NCBI GenBank assembly: GCA_963693285.1
Contig: OY848919.1
Coordinates: 3,911,827 to 3,975,826 of the forward strand
Direction of reading: 5' to 3'
DNA length: 64,000 nt
DNA from: Xestospongia muta
Lineage: Eukaryota > Porifera > Demospongiae > Haplosclerida > Petrosiidae
Position 1 is the stretch's first letter; each line of letters begins with the position of its first letter. Under the pieces are notes generated by a model. It did not search any database. It saw only the letters and a program-made list of their open reading frames with translations, and was not told where the DNA came from. The position numbers were made by a program, and so were the translations under genes. This document shows positions 36,959 through 51,400 of this stretch, piece after piece.

Positions 36959-37157
36959 TTGTATGGGATTCGAGCTCTGCGAGATGTCTAAGCAGTCATT
37001 GTAAGTTGAAACCGGGCCCACAATACACCAGACCTCGTCACGTTTAAAGGGAGACAACCAACCTTATCTTAGTCCGCCTTTCGGATACTCTTACGAGTAT
37101 GTTGGTAACCATCTCAGAGGTCATGATGGATTGCAGACGCTGGCCCACAACACAACC

Positions 37158-37552
37158 AATCTATAATTTTTTCTTACTATCTTTTTTCAAACTTGACAGC
37201 AAAAAATCAACAGAAATACATGTAAAAATATTTATTTAATTAATTAAAAGTAACACAAAAAAGATGTTATTAATTTCACTTTTAATTATTGTGTTTCTTT
37301 GCAGGCTACCCAGACACGTCAAAAGATATAAATAATGTAAATAATATTAATTTTTTCCTAAAAAAATAAAGACTATATTAGTGTTCAGGTGTTATTACTT
37401 CAATCATAATGATATTGACCTGTCTTAAATATCATGTCTTTAATTTCTTATTAGATTCCCAATACCTGATTTCACCATATCTTTTAAACCAGTCAAACTA
37501 GCTAAAAAATATTATATGAATAAATTTATTGTAATACCAATATTGGATATTT

Positions 37553-37594
<42 letters not shown>

Positions 37595-37740
37595 CATTTA
37601 AAACTTATCAAATTTGTGGAATATTCTCTATGACATATTGAGGACCAATTCTACTGACATTCCTTTCTACTAGTTCAAATGGGATTTAAGAAAAAAAAAC
37701 ATGTTGTGTTGCCCAAACGATTCCTCCTCACTCACCCGCT
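37158..37740. repeat. Shortened family E spacer with (TA)n
   Basis: No gene seen. It starts at 'ctataattttttcttactatc' and ends with 'ttgcccaaacgattcctcctcactcaccc'. It includes TA repeats at ~37,555-37,594 with TATG variants at the end. Confidence 0.7.
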
Positions 37741-39098
37741 ATATTATCAGTCACAACAAGGGACAGACATCACCTCTCTTCTGGAGGTTGAGATAAGAAA
37801 AGAAGTGAGGCTTCATTTTATTTCTCTTCATTCCGTGTAAGATCTTCAGGTGCTTCTTCTAATCTTAACTTCTCAATTGTACACTGATCTTGTGAAGGGA
37901 CAATGTCCTGATCTTTGGTAGTTTGTTAATACATTGCTGTTATGATATTCATATATGCTTGAATGACCTGAAATCGTTTTCTTCAGACTGGATAAAACAA
38001 AATGGATGACATAGACAATATGTTGTTTTTATTGCATGCAAGTTTACATTTTCAATATGAAAAATGCATGTACATTTGATGTACCTTCAAGTAATTGATA
38101 AAAAGCATGAATGGATATTGTTGAATGATTTTGCTGTATTCACAAGAGTAACCTATATTATTGGTGATTGATTGCACAAAATACAATTTTGTACATAGAT
38201 TAGTATCATTGATGTAGAATCATTAGGTATTGTTTTCTGTGGAGCATATAAATGAAGAGTAGTGACTATTATGATATTTTTCTATCACCACAAGTTTATA
38301 AAGTTTCTGGAACTACCTACTTTTAATGTAGTTTTCTGCATGTGCTACATATAACATACATACAGTGTTAATATACAGATGTATGTGTTCTCTTGTACAG
38401 ATACATACACCTTATCTAATGTTTTATACCTGTACTTGAACAACTGGACACTCAGTTCTATATATTAAACATAACAATTGATGTCATAATGTTATTAGTT
38501 ACAATATGTTTAAATAATGATGTTGAAATCTTTGTTATTTGAATACATACAAGGTTGGCATGTTTTGTTACATGAATACTCTAAACATTTACCATAGCTT
38601 TCATACCTAAATTTATATTATATTAAACTTAGGGACAAATCTATGACTGATCTTGTCAATTAATAGAATTATAGGTACATATCCTTCACAAATGTAGTCT
38701 ATAATATTGTCTGAATTATCTAACTCATCACAATCAAGTCCTGAAGGTGGATTTTCTTGTTACCCTGTTCAACATAATATTAAGTATCACTCTTAATATC
38801 ATATACAAATATGTATTTCAATACCTTCAGTAAACATAGTCCTGTGTGACAGCATAAGTTTGTATTAATTTTTAGACTTTAAATTTACAATATATATTTA
38901 TACATAACTTTGTAGATTCACAACATGTATGTTTGCTAGTAGATTGCAGGAATTCTAAAAAGACAGGATGATTCATTAGACCCTGTAGGATACTACTAGC
39001 ATAGCAATTGTTAGCTGTGTTGGTGATACCAGGAGGCTGTTATACTATGTAAAACAGCATGGCTATAATTTTATTCCCATGAATACACGTGTATAGTT

Positions 39099-39110
39099 TG
39101 CGCATGCGTG
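39099..39110. promoter_or_regulatory. NRF1-like palindrome upstream of copy 4
   Basis: TGCGCATGCGTG, followed by a short GCATG duplication (TGCATGGACC). It is much further from the start codon than in copies 1-3 because of the ACTAAAA-rich insertion, but its distance to the putative UTR donor (~230 bp) is kept. Confidence 0.5.
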
Positions 39111-39799
39111 CATGGACCAGTATTGAACAAAAGTGTCAAAAATCGAAGGATCACTACGTCACTTTCTCCGTTTCTCAGTTTCATTATCTATGGTCTCAGT
39201 CTCTCGTATCTCTGTGTTGAACAGGCATTATTTACGTTGATGAGTTGTTCATAAAAAAGAGGAACTTTCATAAAGCAAACCTGTCTTCTAAGCACTGAAG
39301 GTCAGTTTAGCTGTCTGGCCTTGTCAATTAAAGTTGGATGTAAGTGCTAGATCCAGTTCAGTAATATTATATTTTATGTAGTATATCTCTTGAGAAGCAT
39401 TAAGGACCAGAGTGCATGAAGAGAAGGATGAAATATGCTATTCATTTTTAGAAGAATTAAAAGGCCATGAAGGCAGTTGACAAAGTTGGTCATGCTTAAC
39501 TGATATGAGTTATTTAGCTTTAAAGAAAGATTATATGACTATTTTGGTTCAAGATCACACCTCCATTTGATATCACCTTTACTGTACAAAAGGCCATCAA
39601 TGTATGGTTGGTGTCTTTGATATTTTTTTAAACTGTTGTCATCTGACAAAGCTTTAGTTTTTACAGTAAGCAAATTGGTTTGTATAGTGCAATGTAATTT
39701 TGAACTATTTCTGAAAAAAGTATTTAGAGAAAAATTACTATTGGTAAGACAAGTAGTATCACACATCCATATATTTGTAAACAATATCTAACATAATTA

Positions 39800-40335
39800 A
39801 TTAGTGCTGTATATAAAACTAAAACTAAAAGTACTTTTAGTAAGGCATTTGACTTTTGGTAAACTAATACTAAAACTAAAGGTTTAGCTCTTACTAAAAC
39901 TATAACTAACTAAAAGTATTAACTTTGCTTTTTAGTTTTATTACATTCACACATGCATCTGTTGAATTTCACATATGCATTTCTTGAATATCACACATCA
40001 GTAGACATGAATGAAAAGGTGAATGCTATGTATGCACTCTCATTATAGTTGACCTTTGATTGTAAATAATGGCTACTATTGGAAGACCTAGGGACAGCTG
40101 CGTATGGAATTTTTATATAATTTTTAATATAGCTATAGAAACATTGCTACAGTGTTATAGTTACATGTATTTAACTAATAAAATAAGCTTTTTTAAAACT
40201 AAAACTAAAATGTTTTACATTATAGTAACTAAACTAAAAAATCATCAGAATCTACCATAACTAAACTAAAATTATAATACAAATTACATTTCTTACTAAA
40301 ACTAATACCAAAATTATTTTCTTTACCAAAACAAC
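39800..40335. repeat. ACTAAAA-rich degenerate repeat (copy 4)
   Basis: Repeated ACTAAAACTAAA-type motifs on both sides of a unique core containing 'atggctactattggaagacctaggg'. The same segment is upstream of copy 5 at ~47,755-48,265. It is absent before copies 1-3. It may be a mobile element, but I could not define its ends. Confidence 0.65.
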
Positions 40336-40499
40336 ACTGATCATAATAGATTTCAGAATTTGGGATTTAACACAAACCTGGATATATGTCTAATGAAGAA
40401 TGGTTTATTACTTGTACACGTCTAGCAGTTTTAAATAAAATTATTTGCTTTTAGAGATTTTATTTTTATTTTTTTTAGAATTTTTAGATGCAGTGAAAT

Positions 40500-43400
40500 A
40501 TGGCACTAATTTGGAAACCAGACAATGATGTACTACAGCAGATTATACTTATACTTCAAAACCCTAACATTCTAATTGATGAGCAGGTGACCGTTAGTTG
40601 CTATATTACATAGTTTAATGTATACACACTTATGACAGTAGACATAAATAATAAAAGCAGACAGATTTTAACTGACTATTACGAGTACACACTTTATTTA
40701 TTTATTGTATACAATTGATATAGAAGTTCATATGATGTATCAATTATTATGTCTGTGTTTATTCTATAGCAATTGACTGTTCTTTGTCAATATCCTGATT
40801 TCTCCATTTATTTACTGTATGTACTTACAAAATTAAATTCAGAGGATGAGAAAACTCGTTGTTTATCAGCTCTTATGCTTAAAAAGGTTTTTGAAAGATT
40901 TTACCAAAGGTACATGATGACTAGTATTTTGTGTTTTTTCTGTTACATAATATTTAATTAGCCACTAATACACTGCGTAAAAATCAATGTTACATATGTT
41001 ATAGTCATATTTGTAAACGCAATTCATTTGCAAAATTACTTTAAGGGGAAGCATACCTCAATAGCATAAAGAAAAGATTAATGCTTCTAAACATTTGCTG
41101 CCTAAGTGTTGAATGTTATTGTAGCCCCCACTTTATTTATGAGTTAATTTACTCACGGTACATGGACTGAGCCTATAACCCTTTAAGAGTTTAGATATAT
41201 TTTAACAATCATTTATTTTTTATATTATGTAATAAGATTTAAGTTTCTTTACTAAAAGTGGAAATTTTGTTGTTTAATTTTAAATATTCAATAATTATAT
41301 TATCATTTCTCAGTCTACCTCCAGAAGTGCAAACCTATATCAAAGAGGTATGTTTGAGTAATATTGGAGATCCTTTAACATCTATTCGTGTTGGATTGGG
41401 TGTGGTTATCAATACTATTTGTAAAGTTAATGGATTAACTCACTGGCCTGAACTATTACCAAGACTATGTAAATTAATTGACTCTGAAGATGAAGTTATA
41501 TGTAAAGTGAGTCTATTATACAATTAATTTTACAACCCAGTTGAATAGTCGATTCATGATATATCATTATGATCAAAGACATTGATGTAGATATTGTTAT
41601 TGGACTAAATAAAGAATTTATTCCCTGATATATTACAATAATATAGCTACATTATGTCCTATTAAATGGTATTATTATAATAAGAAATCATTTAACACAT
41701 TAAATGACCAATATTCTTTATATTTATTTATACTAGGGTTCTTTAGAGACCTTAGAAGTACTAGGTGAAGATATTATTAGTGAGTGTCAGTCTGATGAAG
41801 ACAATTCCATAATTGATGCAGTCATTACTAAGTGTCTTAAACTATTTTATCACAATGAGACAAGAATTAGGTACTATAATGTGATATCATATATTGTATG
41901 CAGTAAAAGAGTTGTGAAATCATTTATTGTCTTTATACCAATAGATCACAAGCACTTGTTTGTGTCAAGAATCTTATTAGTAATGTTCCAATAATATGGC
42001 ACAATCACAAAGAAAATCTGTTACTTGTTAGTCAAGTTACTTCTCAGGAACATTACTCTATTTTTAATAATATAGAATATATTTCAGTTAGCTATTGATG
42101 ATGATCTGGAAATACGGAAGAATATTTGTGCAGTACTTGTAAATGTATTAGCAGAAACACCAGCTGATATATTACCTTATATTGATCAAATTATTGAAGT
42201 AATTATTGTTTTAAATTCTCAATTTCTTTTTATTTTGTCTTTCTAATCCCTTTATAGTATATGTTAGTACATACTCAAGACTCTAATGAGTTAGTGGCAT
42301 TAGAAGCTTGTGAATTGTGGCATGTATTAGCTAATGGTGACATCCAAATCTGTACACAAGTACTAAAACCTTACTTTAAAAGGTATTATAGTGAAGTTAA
42401 TGTTGATTGATTAATTGTTTTTTTATTATAGATTGCTTCCAATATTGTTGAACTGCATGACGTATTCTTTAGCTGAACTGTATTTGTTACGGAAAGACAT
42501 TGAAGAAGAAGGTATTATTTTTGATATGTCAGTTTTAGTTGAGCATAATGAAGAAAATGAGGATGAAGATGATAAATGGAATCTTCGAAAGTAAACTAGC
42601 AATAATTTAAAAATAATAGTCATGTTTTGTATTTATTTAATAGGTGTAGTGCAGCCTCACTTGACTGCCTAGCCACTAAATTTAGTCAAGAGATATTTTC
42701 ATATTCTTTACCAGTTATCAAAGATTGTCTCTATTCCCAAGATTGGAGGACAAAGGAGATGGCAATCCTTGCTCTAGGTGCTATAAAAGAGGGATGTATA
42801 TGGTATTTAACTCCTCATATGCCTGAGTTGATCCCATATTTGTTTGGTTGTTTGGAGAGTGATAACACTCTTATTTGTTGTACTACATGCTGGACTATGT
42901 CACAATACTCTGAATGGATAGTGTCTAGAAATGAACTAAAAATATTTGTATCCAAAGTGAGTTTGTTTAAAAGTTAGTATATTGAAGAATAATTGAAACC
43001 ATTTGTCATTCAGTCTAATTATATGTACATATATATAGCAAACATATAAATGTTTAAAGTACTTGTTTTTTCAACTATCATAGCTTCTTGAGAAGGCACA
43101 AGATCACAATGAGAAAATACAAGATGCAGCATGTCATGCTTTGGCTATTCTTGTAGAAAATGAAAGCGAACAGCTGACTCCATTTATAGAAGACATATTA
43201 CAAGTACTAACAACATCTATAAATAAATACAGAAAGAAGAGTCACAAGATAATTTATTATGCTATTAAAACACTAGCTGATTTAGTCAGTACAGAGCTTA
43301 CTAATCATGTAAGGAGTTTATTATGTCTGAAATGTATTGGTCAATTCCTATGTGTATAGGAACATTTAGAAAAACTTGTACCTTTGCTATTGGAGAAATG

Positions 43401-44768
43401 GGAGTCATTAAAAGATGATGATAAAGAAATTCCCTACTTGCTAGAGGTATACTAGATGTATACAATGTTCATTGAATGTTTTCCTAGTTAATGGTTGTAT
43501 ATTGTTGTATATCTTAACTGGTGTATTGTGTTTTTCTTACAGTGTCTTCCTTCAGTTATTTGTGCACTTAAAAGTGGTTTTTTGCCATATGCTCCTTTGG
43601 CATTTCAGCGATCAGTGAACCTCATTGATCAGGTCTTATCACTTATTAAAGACACTTCTGAGACTGATAGTAAAGCCATGTTAGTAGGATCAATTCGATT
43701 ATTGAGAGAAATGATTATAGGGTTGGGTTCAGATATAGAGCCATTAGTTGCTGAGAGTAATATTGTATCATTACTGTTACAATGTATGACAACATCTGTT
43801 GATATTGTTGTACAGAGTTCATTTGCATTGCTGGGAGATCTTGCAAGAACTTGTTTTCAGCATATAAAGCCAAATATCAGTAAGTGTGTGTTCATGTTGT
43901 ATATTCTTGTTATTGTTATAAACTGGCAGTTTTTAATTCGTACTAATAACATCAGTACAGATCATAGCATGATTTATCATAAGGTCATATTAAGATGTTA
44001 ATATTCCATCTGTAATTATAATTGTTACTTTTTGTTGTGTAGATGATTTTATCACTCTGATTACTACAACTCTCCTTAATCTAAGTACTCCATTTAATGT
44101 TTGTAGTAATGCCACTTGGGCTTTGAGTGAAATAACTTTACAAGTTGGTGCAGATATGAGCCAGTATATACCTGGTGTGCTACCAAATCTAATAATGAGA
44201 ATCAATGACTCAAATACAGAAGAAATGTTTGCCCAAAATATAGCTGTTACTCTTGGCCAACTTGGATCTGTTTGTCCCAATGAAATTGCTCCTCACCTTG
44301 GAGAATTTTATGAACAATGGTTTGATCATATTTCAACTTTTGAGGATAATGAAGAAAGAGAGAGTAGCTTTAGAGGCATTTGTGCTGCGTTATTAGTAAA
44401 TGTTGAACCATTGCTAAATGAGATTGTATCTTTTAGTACTGTAATTACATCTTGGGATGACTCTCTTAACAGTGACCTCATAGAATTGATATCTAAAGTT
44501 AGTTAGTACAGTGTATTATATGTAAATTATATTTCAATCAAATTTTGTAATCTTACTTTATAGATATTGATTAAATTAAGAAGCAAAATGGATGACAATG
44601 ATTGGCAGACCTTACTGACCTTATTTCCTGCCAGGATTTTGTCTAAACTTTTTGAATTAGTAGAACAGGTCAGTATTAATTGACATTGTAATAGCTTGTA
44701 AAAGGGTTTAAATTAGCATAATTATGTAGGTTTATATTATTAGTAGTATTTATCTTCTTTAGCTTTAA
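40500..44768 (+). CDS. Transportin-like copy 4, intact
   Basis: Exons: 40500-40586, 40770-40909, 41314-41506, 41737-41870, 41945-42026, 42088-42198, 42258-42382, 42432-42590, 42644-42956, 43084-43308, 43360-43446, 43543-43879, 44043-44497, 44564-44668, 44763-44768. Lengths equal copy 1 and the ORF is open for 852 codons. Both predicted cargo-site tryptophans are kept (CWTMSQYSEW; NATWALSEI). Exon 13 has GSVCPNE where copies 1 and 3 have GFVCPNE, and LSEITL instead of LGEITL. Its 5' side resembles copy 5, while exons 11-13 and the 3' flank resemble copy 2. This suggests gene conversion or unequal crossover. Confidence 0.9.
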
Positions 44769-45370
44769 TTTCCATGCAAAACCCAAGAGTAAACTGGTGA
44801 CAATAGTTAATTATTATTGAATTTACTAACATTGACCAGCTAAAAATCAATGACAAATACATGTAAATGTATTTATTTCATAATAAAAAGTGACATGAAA
44901 AACAACGTTATTAATTTCAATTTTAATTATGGTGTTTCTTTGCAATCTACCTAGTCACGTAAAAAAATATAAATAATTGAATATTAATTGTTCCTAAAAA
45001 ATAAAATAAAATCTATATTAGTGGTCAGATATTATGACTTCAATCATAATGATGCTGATGTATCTTCAATATCATGTCTTTAATTTTTTATTAGATTTCC
45101 AATATCAGGATTTCAACATATCTTTTAAACCAGTCAAACTAGTTAAAATTATCATATGAAAAAGTTTATGCTTACAATATTTTAGGAAATTTTTTTGTAA
45201 TACCAATATTGGGTATTTTGTATATATATATATATATAACTTATCGAATTTGTGGAATGTTCTCTATGACATGACAGATTGAGGACCAGTTCTACTGACA
45301 TTCCTTCCTATTAGTTTAAATGGGACTTAAGAAAAAAACATGTTGTGTTGCCCAAACGATTCCTCCTCAC
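44769..45370. repeat. 3' flank of copy 4 and shortened spacer
   Basis: No gene seen. It joins the family E spacer at ~44,830 exactly as copy 2 does at ~17,700. A short (TA)n lies at 45,221-45,238. Confidence 0.7.
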
Positions 45371-48300
45371 TCACCTGCTATATTATCAGTCACAACAAGG
45401 GACAGGGGTCAACTCCCTTCTGGATGTTGAGATAAGGAAAGAAGCGAGGCTTGATTTTATTTCTCTTCAGTAGGTATAAGATCTTCAGGTGCCTTTTCTA
45501 ATCTTAACTTGTCAATTGCACACTGAACTTGTGAAGGGACAATGTCCTGATCTTTGGTAGTTTGTTAATACCTTTGGTGTTATGATGTCCATATATGCTT
45601 GAATGACCTGAAATCGTTTTCATCAGACTGGATAATACATAATGGATGACATAGAGAATGTGTTGTTTTATTGCATGCAAGTTTACATTTTCAATATGAA
45701 AAGTGCATGTACATTTGATGTACCTTCAAGTAATTGATAAAAAGCATGAATGGATATTGTTGAATGATTTTGCTGTATTAACAAGAGTAACCTATGTTAT
45801 TGGTGATTGATTGCACAAAATACAATTTTGTACATAGATTAGTATCATTGATGTAGAATCATTAAGTATTGTTTTGTGGAGCATGTAAATAAAGAGTAGT
45901 GACTATTATGATATTTCTCTATCACCACAAGTTTATAAAGTTCCTGGAACTACCTACTTTTAATGTAGTTTTCTACATGTGATACAAATAACATAAATGT
46001 AATGTTAAAATACAAATGTATGTATTTTCTTGTACAGCTACATACATTTTATCTAATGTTTTATACCTGTGCTTGAATAACTGGACACTCAGTTCTATAT
46101 TTTAAACATAACAATTGATGTCATATTGTTATTAGTTACAATATGTTCAAATAATGATGTTGAAATCTTTGTTATATGAATCCATATAAGGTTGGCATGT
46201 TTTGTTACATGAATACTCTAAACATTTACCACAGCTTCCACACCTAAATTTATATTATATTAAACTTAGGGACAAATCTATGACTGATCTTGTCAATTAA
46301 TAGAATTATAGGTACATATCCTTCACAAATGTAGTCTATAATATTGTCTGAACTATCTAACTCATCAAAAATCAAGTCCTGAAGGTGGATCTTCTGTTAC
46401 CCTGTTCAACATAATATTAAGTATCATTTTTAATATCATACAAACATGTATTTCAATACAAGCACACTACTAGCTTGTGTCTTACTGTTGCTGTAAATAC
46501 ATTTGTTACATGTCACTGTGATAAAAAGAGTCAGATAACTAATAAAAGTGTTACTGAATTGTAACCTGTTTCCATTCAGTCATAAATAAAATTGTTCTAC
46601 TAATTGTTTTGTTCTGTAGTCAATAATAAACATTTTAAAACAAGGTTTTATCATGCATCAAGTATTCAGTTAAATTCATGAGCATCTTGGTATTTACCAG
46701 GAACAAATAATTCACGAGTATCTGTTTCAATAATAAGCTCTGATATTTATTGTATTTTTCTCTTTTACTCGATAAAGTTTGAACAAGTGTTGTTGTACCA
46801 CTGCTATATTTGTACATGCTGTTTAAGTTTAATAATACCTTCAGTAGACTTAATTCTGTAGGACAGCATAAGTTTGTATTAATTTTTAGACTTTAAATTT
46901 ACAATATATATTTTATACATAACTTTATAGTTTATACATTCACAACTTGTATGTGTGCTATATGCTGGAGGACACTACTAGCATAGCAATTGCTAGCTGT
47001 GTTGCTGATATCAGGAGGCTGTAATTTATATGCGTGGACCAGTATTGAACAAAAGTGTTAAAAATTGAAGGATCACTAACGTCACTTTCTCCGTGGCCTG
47101 TAGGTTTCTTATCTATTGTCTCAGTCTCTCGTATCTCTATGTTGAACAGGCATTATTTACGTTGATGAGTTGTCCATAAAAAAGAGGAACTTTCATAACT
47201 CAAACCTGTCTTCTAAACATCTGAAGGTCAGTTTAGCTGTCTTTCCTTGTCAATTAAAGTTGGATGTAAGTGCTAGATCCAGTTCAGTAATATTATATTT
47301 TATGTAGTATATCTCTTGGTAAGTATTAAGGACCAGAGTGTATGAACAGAAGGATGAAATTTGTTAGTCGCTTTTAGAAAAATAAAAAGGCCAGGATGGG
47401 AGGTGACAAAGTTGGTCATATCTTAACTGATATAAGTTATTTAGCTTTAAAAAAATATATGATTGTTTTGCTTTAAGATCACACCCTTGTTCGATATCAA
47501 CTTTACTGTACAAAAGGCCATCAATGTATGGTTGGTGTCTTTGATATTTCATAATACATTGAAATTTTTTTTAAACGGTTGTCATCTGACAAAGCTTTAG
47601 TTTTTATAGTAAGCAACTTGGTTTGTATAGTGCAATGTAATTTTAAACTATTTCTGAAAAAGTATTTAGAGAAAAATTACTATTGGTAAGACAAGTAGTA
47701 TCACACATCCATATATTTGTAAACAATATCTAACATAATTAATTAGTGCTGTTTTGGTATATAAAACTAAAACTAAAAGTACTTTTAGTAAGGCATTTGA
47801 CTTTTGGTAAACTAATACTAAAACTAAAGGTTTAGCTCTTACTAAAACTATAACTAAACTAAAAGTATTAACTTTGCTTTTTAGTTTTAATACATTCACA
47901 CATGCATTTCTTGAATATCACACATCAGTAGACATGAATGAAAAGGTGAATGCTATGTATGCACTCTCATTATAGTTGACCTTTGATTGTAAATCATGGC
48001 TACTATTGGAAGACCTAGGGGCAGCTGCATATGGAATTTTTATATAATTTTTAGCATAGCTATAGAAAACATTGCTACAGTGTTATAGTTACATGTATTT
48101 AACTAATAAAATAAGCTTTTTTAAAACTAAAACCAAAATGCTTTACATTATAGTAACTAAAACTATAACTAAAACTAAAAAATCATCAGAATCAACCATA
48201 ATTAAACTAAAATTATAAAACAAATTACATTTCTTGCTAATACTAATACTAAAATTATTTTCTTTACCAAAACAACACTGATCATAATAGATTTCAGAAT

Positions 48301-48424
48301 TTGGAATTTAACACAAACCTGGATATATGTCCAATGAAGAATGGTTTATTACTTGTACATGTCTAGCAGTTTTAAATAAAATTATTTATTTTTACTTTTT
48401 TAGAATTTATATATGCAGTGAAAT
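45371..48424. repeat. Upstream region of copy 5
   Basis: No supported gene. 45,371-46,870 matches the extra segment before copies 3 and 4. 46,870-47,460 is the promoter-side block with a deletion: the NRF1-like palindrome is reduced to 'atgcgtgg' at ~47,030. 47,755-48,265 is the ACTAAAA-rich repeat. Confidence 0.65.
47755..48265. repeat. ACTAAAA-rich degenerate repeat (copy 5)
   Basis: Second copy of the segment at 39,800-40,335. The ORF at 47,666-47,899 is low-complexity and arises from the repeat. Confidence 0.65.
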
Positions 48425-51400
48425 ATGGCACTAATTTGGAAACCAGACAATGATGTACTACAGCAGATTATACTTATACTTCAAAACCCTAACACTCTAA
48501 TTGATGAGCAAGTGACCGTTAGTTGCTATATTACATAGTTTAATGTATAAACACTTATGACAGTAGACATAAATAATAAAAGCAGACAGATTTTAACTGA
48601 CTATTACGAGTACACACTTTATTTATTTATTATATGCAATTGATATAGAAGTTCATACGATGTATCAATTATTATGTCTGTGATTATTTTATAGCAATTG
48701 ACTGTTCTTTGTCAATATCCTGATTTCTCCATCTATTTACTGTATGTACTTACAAAATTAAATTCAGAGGATGAGAAAACTCGTTGTTTATCAGCTCTTA
48801 TGCTTAAAAAAGTTTTTGAAAGATTTTACCAAAGGTACATGATGACTAGTATTGTGTTTTTTTTCTGTTAAATAATATTTAATTAGCCACTAATACATTG
48901 CATAAAATCAATGTCACATATGTTATAGTCATATTTGTAAACGCAATTCATTTGCAAAATTACTTTTTAATAAGAGCTTTACAAACATTAAGGGAAAGCA
49001 TACCTCAATAGAATAAAGAAAAGATTAATGCTTCTAAACATTTGCAGCCTAAGTGCTAATTGTTAATGTAGCCCCCACTTTATTTCTGAGTTAATTTACT
49101 CACCGTACATGGGCTGAGCCTATAACCCTTCAAGTGTTTATGGTATATTTTAACAATCATTTCTTCTTTAAATTATGTAATATCATTTAAGTTTCTTTAC
49201 TAAAAGTGCAAATTTTGTTGTTAATTTTAAATATTCAATAATTATAATATCATTACTCAGTCTACCTCCAGAAGTGCAAACCTATATCAAAGAGGTATGT
49301 TTGAGTAATATTGGAGAACCTGTAACATCTGCACGTGCTGGATTGGGTGTGGTTATTAGTACTATCTGTAGAGTTAATGGATTAACTCACTGGCCTGAAC
49401 TATTACCAAGATTATGTAACTTATTTGACTCTGAAGATGAAGTTATATGTAAAGTGAGTCTATTACAATTAATTTTACAACCCAGTTGAATAGTTGATTC
49501 ATGATATATCATTATGATCAAAGAAATTGATGTAGATATAGTTATTGGACTAGATAAAGAATTAATTCTCTGATATATTACAATAATATAGCTACATGGT
49601 GTCCTATTAAATGGTACTATTATAATAATTAGCACATTAAATGAACGATATTCTTTACACTTATTTATACTAGTGTTCTTTAGAGACCTTAGAAGTACTA
49701 GGTGAAGATATTATTAGTGAGTGTCAGTCTGATGAAGACAACTCCATAATTGAGGCAGTCATTACTAAGTGTCTTAAACTATTTTATCACAAGGAGACAA
49801 GAATTAGGTACTATAATGTGATATCATATATTGTATGCAGTAGAAGAGTTGTGAAATCATTTATTGTCTTTATACTAATAGATCACAAGCACTTGTTTGT
49901 GTCAAGAATCTTATTAGTAATTTTCCAATAATATGGCACAATCACAAAGAAAATCTGTTACTTGTTAGTCAACTCACTTCTCAAGAACATTACTCTATTC
50001 TAATAATATAGAATATATTCAAGTTAGCTATTGATGATGATCTGGAAATACGGAAGAATATTTGTGCAGTCCTTGTAAAAATATTAGTAAATACACCAGC
50101 TGACATGTTATCCTATATTGATCAAATTATTGAAGTAATTATTGTTTTAAATTTCTTAATTTCTTTTTAATTTATCTTTCTAATCCCTTTATAGTATATG
50201 TTAGTACATACTCAAGACGCTAATGAGGTATTGGCATTAGAAGCTTGTGAGTTTTGGCGTGTATTAGGTAATGGTGACATCCAAATCTGTACACAAGTAC
50301 TAAAACCTTACCTTAATAGGTATTTTAGTGTAGTTAATGTTGATTGATTAATTGCTTTTTTATTACAGATTGCTTCCAATATTGTTGAACTGCATGAAGT
50401 ATTCTTTAGCTGAACTTTATTTGTTACAGAAAGACATTGAAGAAGAAGGCATTATTTTTGATATGTCAGTTTTAGTTGAGCATAATGAATAAAATGAGGA
50501 TGAAGATGATAAATGGAATCTTCGAAAGTAAACTAGCAATAATTTAAAAATAATAGTCATGTTTTGTATTTATTTAATAGGTGTAGTGCAGCCTCACTTG
50601 ACAGTTTAGCCACTAAACTTAGTCATGAGATATTTTCATATTCTTTACCAGTTATCAAAGATTGTCTCTATTCCCAAGACTGGAGGACAAAGGAGATGGC
50701 AATCCTTGCTCTAGGTACTATAAAAGAGGGATGTATGTGGTATTTAACTCCTCATGTACCTGAGTTGATTCCATATTTGTTTGGTTGTTTGGAGAGTGAT
50801 AACACTCCGATTTGTTGTACTACATGCTGGACTATGTCACAATACTCTGAATGGGTAGTGTCTAGAAATGAGCTAAAAATATTTGTATCCAAAGTGAGTT
50901 TGTTTAAAAGTTAGTATATTAAAGAATAATTGATGACTATTTGTCATTCAGTCTAATTATATGTACATATATAGCTAACATATGAATGTTTAAAGTACTT
51001 GTTTTTTCAACTCTCATAGCTTCTTGAGAAGGCACAGGATCCCAATGAGAGAATACAAGATGCAGCATGTCATGCTTTGATTATTCTTGTAGAAAATGGA
51101 AAGAAACAGCTGACTCCATTTATAGAAGACATATTACAAGTACTAACAACATCTATAACTAAATACAGAAAGAAGAGTCACAGGATAATTTATTATGCTA
51201 TTAGTACACTAGCTAATGCTGTCGAGACAGAGCTTAATAAACACGTAAAGAGTTTATTATGCTTGAAATGTACTGGTCAATTCCTATGTGTATAGGAACA
51301 TTTAGAAAAACTTGTACCATTGCTATTGGAGAAATGGGAGTCATTGACGGCGGATGATAGATGTTAGAGGTATACAGATCAATACAATGTTAATTGCTTT

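Larger units (their letters stand above)
37741..40499. repeat. Upstream region of copy 4
   Basis: No supported gene. 37,741-38,880 matches the extra segment before copies 3 and 5. 38,880-39,540 is the conserved promoter-side block. ~39,660-40,360 is an insertion shared only with copy 5 and rich in ACTAAAA motifs. The putative UTR donor is at 39,340 and the acceptor is just before the start codon. Confidence 0.65.

Noticed and set aside
47666..47899. Leu/Val/Lys-rich ORF upstream of copy 5
   Set aside because: Low-complexity product of the ACTAAAA-type repeat; the matching segment before copy 4 does not keep the frame.
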